Shown piece by piece: positions 10,001 through 16,634 of a stretch of 64,000 nt of DNA. Source of the stretch: Streptomyces sp. ISL-87 (GTDB taxonomy: Bacteria; Actinomycetota; Actinomycetes; Streptomycetales; Streptomycetaceae); contig NZ_JAGGOY010000043.1 of NCBI RefSeq assembly GCF_018614095.1, forward strand, positions 1 to 64,000. Direction: 5' to 3'. The notes beneath the pieces are model-generated. The model ran no database searches, had not been told where the DNA came from, and worked only from the letters and a program-made list of their open reading frames with translations. A program made the position numbers and the translations under genes. Numbering within the stretch: the stretch's first letter is position 1; the number at the start of each line of letters is the position of its first letter.

Positions 10001-10483
10001 GGGCCCCGGCCGTTCGGCCGTGGCCGAGAAGAGCACGCCCGTGATGCCCGCGCGGTCGGCCGTCCGCTGGTCGAGCACCTTGACGGTGGCCTTGCCCCCG
10101 ACGGCGCCGGCGGGCGGCAGGTTCCTGGCCCGCGTGGAGGGGCGTACGTCGACCAGCGGCCGGGTGGCCGTCCGGGCGCCGGACACGTCCTGGACCAGGG
10201 TCGCGGCCTTCGGCCACGCGGCCCGGGCCTCGGCGCGGGCCCGGTCGGCCTGGACCTTGTTGGCGGCCTTGTCCCGGGCGACCCGCTCGCGGGCCTCCTT
10301 GGCGCCCTCGGCGTTCACCGCCCGGACCTTGGCGTCACGGGCCTTGGGGAGCCGGGGGGCGCCGGGGAGCTCGGCGGCGCCGGCGAGGGGGGCGAGGTAC
10401 CCGGGCACGGAGAGCGCGAGAGCCAGGGCCGCCACCAGCGGAGCGCGGTAGCGCAGTCGTCTTGCGAGTTCTTCGGTGGACAC
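4004..10483 (-). CDS. Giant secreted RHS/YD-repeat protein with unrecognised C-terminal domain
   Basis: The 2159-residue product begins with a Sec-type signal (hydrophobic stretch about 14-36). Many YD/RHS repeats follow across the middle (forms such as YDELGRRTGLWK, YDLFGREATN and YDGLGRITSTW). The RHS-associated core ends near residue 1886 with YDPGLGQFLSADP and NNPVTTSDPSG. RHS proteins form a cocoon that encloses a variable C-terminal effector. Here the tail is about 273 residues: a Cys-rich start, 13 consecutive glycines, then a compact domain with FSRFGNGDFETVVGSWSE and four cysteines. I do not recognise a nuclease or deaminase motif. The GTG start at 10483 has GAGGAAAACC before it and lies 8 bp after the LamG gene, so the two are co-transcribed. 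No small immunity gene follows; a terminator comes directly after the stop. Confidence 0.85.
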   Translation of the reverse strand: MSTEELARRLRYRAPLVAALALALSVPGYLAPLAGAAELPGAPRLPKARDAKVRAVNAEGAKEARERVARDKAANKVQADRARAEARAAWPKAATLVQDVSGARTATRPLVDVRPSTRARNLPPAGAVGGKATVKVLDQRTADRAGITGVLFSATAERPGPAQITVDYAPFASAVGGGWSNRLGLVTLPACALTTPEKEECRKTAPLPSDNSLKNRSVTATLGRVPAGTEQPAVFALMATDAASPKGGGDFKATPLSASSTWESGASAGTFSWSYPLTVPAAVAGPTPSLALSYNSGSIDGRTANTNNQGSQIGEGFDLTASYVERKYGSCDDDGQDEKYDLCWKYDNASLVLNGKSTELVKDATTGKWRLKDDDASQVTRESGADNGDADGEYWKVVTGDGTTYTFGLNKLPGAGADGTNSTWTVPVFGDDKDEPGYAKGSAFADRAETQAWRWNLDLVQDVHGNASSYWYAAESNHYAKNGDKTKLAGYVRGGYLTEIRYGQRADTLFSATPSHKVTLGYAERCLAATCDSLTKETSDNWPDVPFEALCEASETDCRPVAPSFFTRKRMTGATTYAWSTAAEPDAFTPIDSYALTQEYLDAGDLGDTSDQSLVLKSLKRTGSTGTAVPLPPVEFTYHMRPNRVDADGDDIVPLNRPRINTITSEAGSITTVTLSDPQCVRGSRMPAAEDDNSLSCYPVYWPVNGGEMALDWFHKYNVTAVTVADPAGQNDLLEYSYEYENPGWHYNDDPLTPEDQRTWSVWRGYGKVTSYTGASGKTRGKGVKVFMRGLNGDKRKDTTATRTAVVAAVPVSGLTVPDVSDDDQYAGSIRQEITYNGSTPVSVTVNGFWSKQTAAQQQSYGNTKAYYVRTASTQAHTYLTAAHTWRTTQSDFTYDDTYGMKTHASSSGDTAKTGDETCTRTWYARNDAKGLTGLTSRVRTVGALCSVTDDQLVLPASAATRGDVLADTATVYDNPAATGWAADQSPSLGLPTWTGRAQAYPAAIGTADRHPAVSGGWQTVSKTTYDTAAAKLGRPLSVSDAAGNTTTTSYTPAGSGPLTATLVTAPKLTSNGQQHKAYSEFDLRGSPLLSVDANGKETHHSYDGLGRITSTWLPNRSVNSESPNVKYGYSLVRGSQPWTSISTLQANGTSYRTAYSIADSLLRPLQTQTPSSNGGRILTDTRYDSRGLAYETYADIWDKDKAAEGVYARAEYGSTPSQTQTVFDGAGRATTTALLVYGVQKWSTTTSYTGDSVATTAVQGGTASRTVTDALGRTTETRTYAGATPDDPAFGGTTPGTAYTSVSHTYTRDGKQASLTGADNTKWTYTYDLFGREATNTDPDKGKSTTTYTALDQIATFKDARNTVLEYGYDELGRRTGLWKSPKSDATKLAAWTYDTVLRGLPTAAIRYEGGLTGKAYTKAVAAYDTLGRPAKNQLILPADDPLVTSGAIAATTEYGVGHRLDGTVNTTSVPAAGGLPAEILQIDYNAFGLPQRLTGTSDYVQDVAYSPLGDVQQLTLARSGAAGVKKTFIGNTYEEGTRRLLKSTVNDQTHAGMLQELTYNYDQAGNVLSVFDPAPLSGFTKADNQCFAYDGQRRLTEAWTPKTADCSPAGRTVANLDGAAPYWSSYTYTASGQRAAEKTNAATPSTRTYCYDPVRPHALAATTTGGTCAGVSAQYIYDTTGNTTRRAETPGSGTSQTLTWSAEGKLGKLAEGTGSTDYLYDAEGDLLIRRAAGGETVLYTGATEVHVKGTQKWAVRSYTLGSSKVAVRTNQSGTPQLSFTAGDSHGTSSLTVSGDDSQTVAKRYTTAFGAARGTGPATWPDDRRFLDKPEDTNTGLTHIGVREYDPGLGQFLSADPVLVKTSAQSLNGYSYAGNNPVTTSDPSGACAEVDCPTRPCPTCRNSTPGHEPRDGDDVPGSGGGGGGGGGGGGGSSSSQKDRNRYGDAIPGLDDSRSSCAMYPAVHGYCSALPVYLGQIKYPAGYQTDPAFLDMVKELEPYDIARMWLDGSGEDYPHLIFGPDSKMTRAIAATDHNKAVEKEVIETANALKSGKVGLDSDWHEANRHGEAMDAVGLFSRFGNGDFETVVGSWSESYQVAKINKKDRTVTVNFQASNTTGWVSFCHDGACSRPDTSKGRGASVRQDYYWTKVLSLDQWSDRR

Positions 10484-10491
10484 GGTTTTCC

Positions 10492-13400
10492 TCAGAGGCT
10501 CGGAGTGAGTACGACGTCGTGGACCTGCTCGGCGCTCCTGAAGGCACCGGACCAGACCCGCATCCCCTTCACCGTCCCGGGGAGGTAGTGGCCCCAGGCG
10601 CCGTCGGTGAAGCCCTTGCCCACGGCGAACTCCGCGGTTCCCACGGCCGAGGTGAACGCGGTCGGCGCCCCTTGCGGCGTCGCGCCGAAGTACAGGCTGA
10701 CCGTGCCCGTCTGCGCGTCGCGCACCCCGGTCACCTGCACGGGCGCGCCCGGCAGGACGGCGGCCTCACTGACGACCGACGGACCCGAGCCGTCGGCGGT
10801 CAGGCGGCCGAAGTACCACTTGCCCTCCACTTCGGTGCGCGTCTGCATGGGGTCGTCCGGGTCGCGCACGGTGACGTTCGCGGTCTTCTCGAACCACAGG
10901 CCCCAGGAGGACCCGGACGTCGTGCGCTGCCCCAGGACCTGCGCCTTGGAGCCGTTCGGACGGGCCAGCAGAGCGGCCCTGTCCAGCGTGGCCTCGGCCG
11001 TCACCGAGAACGAGCCCGAATCGTCCACCAGGGGGCCCGCGGCGGTCGCCGCCTGGGTGGTGCCGTTGAGCGCCAGGGCCCCGCCGGTCACCGAGGTGCC
11101 CGCGGTGGTGGTGAGGTTGCGGCCGTATCCGGAGGTGTCCGGGAGGGTGCCGGGCTGGGAGAGGTCCCAGGCCCCGGCCAGTTCCACGTACGCCTTGCCG
11201 GTGGCCGGGTCGAGGAGCGAGGCGTCCTGCTTGACGGCGGGGCCGGTCAGCTCTTCCTGCCAGACCTTGAGCTCGTCGATCCGGCCGGGGAGGTAGTCCA
11301 CCCAGTTTCCGGCGTGCTTGATGAAGCCGATGCTCATCGCGCCGGGCGAGGCGATGGGGTTGCTGACGGTCATCGAGCCCTGGGAGACTCCGTTGACGTA
11401 GAGCGTCGCGATGTCGGTGACGTCGTTGTACGTCGCGGCCACGTGGGTCCACACCCCGGCCTGAGCCGGAGTCGTCCCGGTGAGCCGGCGCATGGTCTTG
11501 TAGCCCTCCACGGTGTCCTCCGTGGCCATCTGCATCATCCACGGCTTGCCGGCCCAGGCCGTGATGGCGACACCGCTCATGCTCTGGCCCGCCTGGCCCA
11601 CCAGCGAAAAGCTGCCGTCCGTGCGGTCGAGCCGGACCCAGCCGGCGACCGTGAAGGAGGCCCGGGTGTCGATCACCGGCTTGGCGGTGATGGCGTACTG
11701 GCCGCTGCCGCTCAGCTGGAGCGTGCGGTCGTTGTGCGGGGTGGGGGTCTCGACCCAGCCGCGGCGGCCGCTCTCGGTGCGCAGGCTGCCCGGGGCGAGA
11801 TCGGCGTTGTCCCGCAGGGCCGGATCGGTGGTCGACACGTCCACGGCCTGGCCGTCGAACTCGTCGAAGTTCCAGTGGGCGACCGGACCGGGCCCTTCCT
11901 TGACCACGAAGTCGACGATGTTCTCGGCGCCCCAGCGGCCCAGGGAGTCCTTGGCCTTCACGCTCAGGCGCATGGTCCCGGAGAGGGGCGGGGTGATGGA
12001 GACGGTCGGCTGCGCCCCGGCGACCTCCGTCCACGCGGAGGCGGTGGCCAGCTTGTACTGGTAGGCGGTGTTGGTGTCACCACTGCCCGGCCCGAAGGTG
12101 AACTGGCCGGGCGTGCCCGGCTTGCCGGCGGCGGTGCAGCTGACGCTGGTGCAGGCGCTGTACGGGCTGCCGAAGGTGATCACCGGGGCGTTGGGGGCAC
12201 TCGGGTCGACCTTGAAGTAGCAGTCCCCGCTCGGGGCGCTGTCCCGCCAGTTCGAGCCCGCGAAGGATTTGGTCCAGGCGCGGAACCGGTACAGGGCGCC
12301 CTCCTGGAGGGTGGCCGGCGGATCACTGGTGATCTTGACGTTGTCGGCGACGTAGCCGGAGCTGGGCCGCTCGATGGCCCAGGGATCCTCCGGATTGGCC
12401 CGGACCGGGCCCCAGCTGCCGTCGGACTCCTTCTTCTCCGTCTGGAACGCGATGCGCAGCGAGGCGCCCGGTTCGCCGCCCCACACGGTCTCCGTGATCG
12501 CGGTCAGGGCCGGTGTGGGGTCCGAGACGATCGTCGGCTTGGACGCGTCGCCGGTGCAGACCTCGCCGGAGCCCGCGACCAGGCCGACGTAGATGGGGAC
12601 GTTGGGCTTGCTGATGTAGTCGACGGACAGGACGGCGTCGTTGCGGAAGCGCTTCCACGCGGCGGTGTCCGATTCGTCCTCGGCGCGCAGCTCCAGCACC
12701 AGGCGGTTGTAGCGGCCGTTCGCGAAGTCACGGACGGTGGGGGTCAGGTTCTCGTCCGGCTCGTCCGCCGCGTCGGAGAACTCGACGGGAGCGGCGGGCG
12801 AGTCCGGGTCACAGGCCGATCCGCGGCCCGCGGACAGCCAGCGGTCGCCCATGAGGTCGGCGTAGTTGGGCTTGTTCGACCAGGTCGTGGACGGGTTGAT
12901 CTCCGCGTCCATGCGGACCAGCCAGACATTGCGCACGCTGCACTGGAAGGCCCACGGCTCGGTGATCCGGAAGCGGGCCCAGAGGACCTCCTTGCCGGCG
13001 AGCTTGTTCGGCGAGAACTCGAAGTAGAGGCGCTGTACGTAGCCCGGTCCGCAGTAGTAGCCGTTCCAGGAGCCGCACTTGCCCATGCCCTTGCCCATGT
13101 TGTCGGAGCCGTTGTCCCAGTTCCAGAACGAGACGCCGTCGTTGCGGAGCGCGGTGTGCTCGGTGCCGTCGTCGAGGGAGACGTCCGGGTCGATGTAGAG
13201 CGGGAACGCCGCGGGGTCGGTCTGGCCCAGCAGGCCGGCGTCGGGGACGACGGCGAGCGACTCGGCGCCGACCTGGATGGGCATGTCGGCGACCTGGTCC
13301 CCGGGCGTCGGCCCGTCGGCGGGCGTCTCCTCCGGGGCGGCTGCGGCGCGGCTCTTCGGGGCGGCCCCGCCCTCCGCCTTGAGCGCCGGGGACTTGGTGC

Positions 13401-14184
13401 GCGGGGACTGCGTGGCGACCGCGGGGTCGCCCTTCGAGTCCCACATGCGGGCGGGCGGGGCGGTGAACACCGGGTTGCCGTTGGCGTCGGCGGCGACCAT
13501 GCCGCCGCCCTTGCTCGCGTTGACCCGCAGCCGGTCGGCCTTGAGGGCGAACTCGATGCGCTTGAGGCGCGGGTTCTTCGCGGCTTGCGGGGTCTTGACG
13601 ACGAGGACCTCGCGGAAGCCCACCTCGGTGGCGGTCATCCGCAGGTCGACGCCGGGCAGCACCTCCGGGTAGACGGCGCTGTCCCCGTCGAGGACGGGCT
13701 TGGGCAGCTTGCCCGGCCAGCCGAGGGACATGGTGTGCGCGCCGCGGCGGATCGTGACGAGGCCGGCCTTGTCGCCGCCGCCCGAGAAGCTCACCCCGGC
13801 GACGGCGGCCTTCGGCCCCACCGTCCCGTCAGGGCGGACCTCCAGCGTGGCGTCGGGCTTGACCCAGTCGCCGCTCCCGGCCTTGACCCGGACGGGCACG
13901 ACCGACTGGTCGAGGCGGAAGGACTTGCCGTCCGGATTGGCGTAGGTGGTGGCGAATTCGCTCCGTTCACCGATCACTTCGACCGGCTGGCCGGATTTCG
14001 CGGCTTCCGCGAGGGCCTTCTGGCTCTCGGAAGGCGCGGGTGCCGCGGTCGCGGCTCCGACGCCGGCTGCGGCTTCGGCCGCTGCCGCGTTCGGCGTGTA
14101 CGCAGGTACGACGCCCGCCAGGAGTACGGCGCCGAGCGCCGTCGCCATGGCATGGCGGATCGTTCTGCCTCTGATCGCAGACAT
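10492..14184 (-). CDS. Secreted LamG-domain/DNRLRE-type wall protein, partner of the RHS gene
   Basis: The 1230-residue protein starts with a signal peptide (GAVLLAGVVPAYTPNAAAA region). A DNRLRE-like segment sits around 330-500 (YVQRLYFEFSPNKLAGKEVL, then VWLVRMDAEINPSTTW). Fibronectin-like stretches follow, then two LamG (concanavalin-like jellyroll) domains: VAHWNFDEFDGQAVDVS with ASFTVAGWVRLDRTDGSFSL, and LAGAWDLSQPGTLPDTSGYG with SFSVTAEATLDRA. LamG domains bind carbohydrate or protein ligands outside the cell. It is the first gene of an operon with the RHS protein, an arrangement seen repeatedly in streptomycetes. It may anchor or deliver the RHS partner (inference). Confidence 0.82.
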   Translation of the reverse strand: MSAIRGRTIRHAMATALGAVLLAGVVPAYTPNAAAAEAAAGVGAATAAPAPSESQKALAEAAKSGQPVEVIGERSEFATTYANPDGKSFRLDQSVVPVRVKAGSGDWVKPDATLEVRPDGTVGPKAAVAGVSFSGGGDKAGLVTIRRGAHTMSLGWPGKLPKPVLDGDSAVYPEVLPGVDLRMTATEVGFREVLVVKTPQAAKNPRLKRIEFALKADRLRVNASKGGGMVAADANGNPVFTAPPARMWDSKGDPAVATQSPRTKSPALKAEGGAAPKSRAAAAPEETPADGPTPGDQVADMPIQVGAESLAVVPDAGLLGQTDPAAFPLYIDPDVSLDDGTEHTALRNDGVSFWNWDNGSDNMGKGMGKCGSWNGYYCGPGYVQRLYFEFSPNKLAGKEVLWARFRITEPWAFQCSVRNVWLVRMDAEINPSTTWSNKPNYADLMGDRWLSAGRGSACDPDSPAAPVEFSDAADEPDENLTPTVRDFANGRYNRLVLELRAEDESDTAAWKRFRNDAVLSVDYISKPNVPIYVGLVAGSGEVCTGDASKPTIVSDPTPALTAITETVWGGEPGASLRIAFQTEKKESDGSWGPVRANPEDPWAIERPSSGYVADNVKITSDPPATLQEGALYRFRAWTKSFAGSNWRDSAPSGDCYFKVDPSAPNAPVITFGSPYSACTSVSCTAAGKPGTPGQFTFGPGSGDTNTAYQYKLATASAWTEVAGAQPTVSITPPLSGTMRLSVKAKDSLGRWGAENIVDFVVKEGPGPVAHWNFDEFDGQAVDVSTTDPALRDNADLAPGSLRTESGRRGWVETPTPHNDRTLQLSGSGQYAITAKPVIDTRASFTVAGWVRLDRTDGSFSLVGQAGQSMSGVAITAWAGKPWMMQMATEDTVEGYKTMRRLTGTTPAQAGVWTHVAATYNDVTDIATLYVNGVSQGSMTVSNPIASPGAMSIGFIKHAGNWVDYLPGRIDELKVWQEELTGPAVKQDASLLDPATGKAYVELAGAWDLSQPGTLPDTSGYGRNLTTTAGTSVTGGALALNGTTQAATAAGPLVDDSGSFSVTAEATLDRAALLARPNGSKAQVLGQRTTSGSSWGLWFEKTANVTVRDPDDPMQTRTEVEGKWYFGRLTADGSGPSVVSEAAVLPGAPVQVTGVRDAQTGTVSLYFGATPQGAPTAFTSAVGTAEFAVGKGFTDGAWGHYLPGTVKGMRVWSGAFRSAEQVHDVVLTPSL

Positions 14185-14272
14185 GTCCCCATCCCCCCAT
14201 TGATGCCGGGTCCTCCCCAGACCCGCGTGATCCGGCCATGAAGCCGATCACATCGGCGCATGCTGGCACAGC

Positions 14273-14350
14273 CCAACTGACGCATCAATGGAGCCAGTTG
14301 GCCGATTCTCGATTTGCAAGAAGCTGCTCCCCCCGCAAATCACCCAACTG
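14273..14350. promoter_or_regulatory. Three CCAACTG motifs between divergent LamG and TetR genes
   Basis: The heptamer occurs at 14273-14279 (+), inverted at 14295-14301 and again (+) at 14344-14350. The first two form a perfect inverted repeat with 15-bp spacing. The 262-bp divergent intergenic region must hold promoters for both genes, and these repeats could be operator sites for the TetR protein. No -10/-35 pair is convincing. Confidence 0.25.
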
Positions 14351-14446
14351 TCCGAATCCGGTCACCGGCCGGGGGTGTTCCATCGGCATCCGGCAGCCGG
14401 ACGGCGCCCTGGTCAGGCATGGGGAGGGGCGAAGTAGGGTGTCCGC

Positions 14447-15190
14447 ATGACAACCGGGGTGCGACGCAGGATGGGTGTCGAGGAGCGGCGGCAGCAGTTG
14501 ATCGGGGTGGCGCTGGAGCTGTTCAGCCACCGGTCGCCCGACGATGTGTCGATCGACGAGATCGCGGCGGCGGCCGGGATATCGCGGCCGCTCGTCTACC
14601 ACTACTTTCCGGGCAAGCTGAGCCTGTACGAGGCCGCGCTGCGGCGGGCGGCCGATGAGCTGGCGCTGCGGTTCGTGGAGCCGCAGGAGGGGCCGCTCGG
14701 GTCGAGGCTGCTGCGGGTGATGGGGCGGTTCTTCGCCTTCGTCGACGACCACGGGCCCGGTTTCTCGGCGTTGATGCGGGGCGGTCCGGCGGCCGGGAGC
14801 AGCCGGGCCAACGCGATGATCGACGAGGTGCGGCACGCCGCGTACGAGCAGATCCTCAAGCACCTCGGAGTCGAGAAGCCGCCCGCGCGGCTGGAGCTCG
14901 TGGTGCGCTCGTGGGTGTCGCTCGCCGAGTCCACCGCGCTGATCTGGCTGGACGGCCGGAAGATCCCCCGGGCCGAGCTGGAGCTCCAGCTCGTGCACGA
15001 CTTCGCCGCGCTGGCCGCCGTAAGTGCCGCGTACGACGAGGAGATGGCCGCAATCCTGGTACGGATCCTGGCCCACGAGCCGGCCGACGGGCCGTTCGGT
15101 GTGCTGGTCGGGCGGCTGGCGGCGCTCGTGCCGGGTGTCGCGGGGGCGGCGCGGGACGGCGGGGCGGAGACGGCGCCCGGGCCGCGATGA
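14447..15190 (+). CDS. TetR/AcrR-family transcriptional regulator
   Basis: The 247-residue protein has the standard N-terminal DNA-binding domain: RRQQLIGVALELFSHRS, then VSIDEIAAAAGISRPLVYHY (helix-turn-helix, about 36-55) and FPGKLSLYEAAL. The C-terminal ligand-binding half is all-helical, and its last 25 residues are low complexity. These proteins are cytoplasmic dimeric repressors that release DNA on binding a small molecule. It is divergent from the LamG-RHS operon and could control it. The ATG at 14447 lies close to the helix-turn-helix, as expected. Confidence 0.88.
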   Translation: MTTGVRRRMGVEERRQQLIGVALELFSHRSPDDVSIDEIAAAAGISRPLVYHYFPGKLSLYEAALRRAADELALRFVEPQEGPLGSRLLRVMGRFFAFVDDHGPGFSALMRGGPAAGSSRANAMIDEVRHAAYEQILKHLGVEKPPARLELVVRSWVSLAESTALIWLDGRKIPRAELELQLVHDFAALAAVSAAYDEEMAAILVRILAHEPADGPFGVLVGRLAALVPGVAGAARDGGAETAPGPR

Positions 15191-15228
15191 TCATGACGCG
15201 GTGATGGGGGCCGCGTGATAATGCCCGC

Positions 15229-15753
15229 GTGATCATTGACGACGGGATGTTGTTCCGGCAGGCCGAGGAGAAGGACGCCGGCACGCTGGTGAAGCTGTAC
15301 GACCAGGCTGCCCGGTGGATGCGGGCGAACGGCATCGACCAGTGGAAGCCGGGCGAGAAGGACGTCGCGCACTTCCGCAAAAAGATGCGCGACGGTGAGG
15401 TGTGGCTCGCCGAGGACGCCGACGGGCGGGTCGTGGGCGGGTACGAGCTGTGGTGGTCCGACGAGGAGGCCTGGGGGATACAGCCGCCCGTCGCGGGCTA
15501 TGTGCACCGGCTGATGGTGGAGCGCTCGGCCGCGCCCGCCGGGGCCGGGCGGCGGATCCTCGAACACGCCGAGAGGCGGATCGCCCGGACGGGGCGGGAG
15601 CGGGCGCGGCTGGACTGCGTCTCCACCAACCCGCGGCTGCTCGCGTACTACCAGGGCGCGGGCTACCGGGTGGTGGGCGAGTTCCCGTCCAAGCAGGCCA
15701 AGGACGGGCGGGTGTACGGAGTGATCCTGCTGGAGCGGCTCCTCGACTGCTGA
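15229..15753 (+). CDS. GNAT-family N-acetyltransferase
   Basis: The 174 residues fit the Gcn5-related fold. A beta-strand region (VWLAEDADGRVVGGYELWWS) is followed by YVHRLMVERSAAPAGAGRRILEHAE, which corresponds to strand 4 and the acetyl-CoA pyrophosphate loop, and then LDCVSTNPRLLAYYQGAGYRVVGEF. The enzyme would transfer an acetyl group to a small amine or a protein N-terminus; the substrate is not readable. The GTG start at 15229 is 38 bp after the TetR gene, so the two may be co-transcribed. Confidence 0.85.
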   Translation: MIIDDGMLFRQAEEKDAGTLVKLYDQAARWMRANGIDQWKPGEKDVAHFRKKMRDGEVWLAEDADGRVVGGYELWWSDEEAWGIQPPVAGYVHRLMVERSAAPAGAGRRILEHAERRIARTGRERARLDCVSTNPRLLAYYQGAGYRVVGEFPSKQAKDGRVYGVILLERLLDC

Positions 15754-15897
15754 CGCACAGGGAAATGGGCGCGCGCAAGGATCCGGCACGCGCCATGTCG
15801 GGTCCCCTCTCGGCCGCGTCGCCCGCAACCGGTTGCCGTTCTCTCCGAGGCGCCGGTACAGATGGGCGCGACCAGTCGGTACCAGGAGGGGAATGCC

Positions 15898-16512
15898 TTG
15901 AAGAATTCCATGAGCAGGGCCGCGGGCGCCGTTTTAGGTGTGGCGCTGGCGAGTGTGCTGGGGGCCGCGGGGGCGGCTCAGGCGCAGGATCAGCCGTCGG
16001 CGCCGGCCCCGGCGAGCAGCAAGGCGATCGCGGGAGGTTCCGCCGTACAGGCGCCCGCCGCGGTGATCGCGGAGGTCGAGGCGGCGACGGCCCGGCAGCG
16101 GGCGCTGGCCCCGAACGCCCGGAGGGTCTGTTACGCGGCCCATGTCCAGGACATCGGCTGGCAGTCGGCGGTGTGCGACGGCCAGGTGGCCGGGACGACC
16201 GGGCAGAGCCGACGGATGGAAGCCGTGGTGATCGCGACGAGCGGCGTCGGCGGTGTCTGCGCCAACGCCCACCTCGCCGACATCGGCTGGCAGGGCTGGG
16301 CGTGTGCCGGGGACGGCACGGCCGTGACGGTCGGCACCACCGGCCAGTCCCGCCGGATGGAGGCACTGGGCGTCCAGGTCGGGTCGGGCAGCGTGGGGGC
16401 GCAGGCGCATGTCGCCGACAACGGCTGGCTGAACTCGCTGGCCGGCAACCCGGTGTACGTCGGGACCACGGGCCAGTCCCGGCAGATGGAAGCCGTCCGC
16501 ATCTGGGTGTGA
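15898..16512 (+). CDS. Secreted ChW-repeat (clostridial hydrophobic W) protein
   Basis: I chose a TTG start at 15898 because a strong AGGAGGGG lies six bases upstream. The 204-residue product has a signal peptide (AGAVLGVALASVLGAAGAAQAQ) and three tandem ChW modules of about 45 residues. Each has a G-W core (VQDIGWQS, LADIGWQGW, VADNGWLN) and ends GTTGQSR(R/Q)MEA. ChW modules (PF07538) are found in extracellular proteins of clostridia and streptomycetes and are thought to bind surface polymers or proteins. No catalytic domain is attached. A hairpin terminator follows. Confidence 0.85.
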   Translation: MKNSMSRAAGAVLGVALASVLGAAGAAQAQDQPSAPAPASSKAIAGGSAVQAPAAVIAEVEAATARQRALAPNARRVCYAAHVQDIGWQSAVCDGQVAGTTGQSRRMEAVVIATSGVGGVCANAHLADIGWQGWACAGDGTAVTVGTTGQSRRMEALGVQVGSGSVGAQAHVADNGWLNSLAGNPVYVGTTGQSRQMEAVRIWV

Positions 16513-16533
16513 GGCCGGTCCTGACGGCATGAA

Positions 16534-16566
16534 GCGGCGGTGCCGGACCATGGCCGGCACCGCCGC
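16534..16566. terminator. Terminator hairpin between convergent ChW and pulA genes
   Basis: A 13-bp perfect stem (16534-16546 with 16554-16566) has a 7-nt loop. It lies 22 bp after the ChW gene stop and directly before the tetranucleotide array next to pulA, so it can serve both genes. Confidence 0.75.
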
Positions 16567-16634
16567 GTCAGTCAGTCAGTCAGTCAGTCGATCGATCAGT
16601 CGGTCGGTCGGTCGGTCGGTCGGTCGGTCGGTCA
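16567..16634. repeat. Tetranucleotide microsatellite (17 units of GTCA/GTCG)
   Basis: The 68 bp are exactly seventeen 4-bp units: five GTCA, then GTCG, ATCG, ATCA, then eight GTCG and a final GTCA. On the minus strand the stop codon TGA of the amylopullulanase gene (16632-16634) lies in the last unit, so the array begins at the stop codon and runs into the 3' region up to the terminator. Confidence 0.95.
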
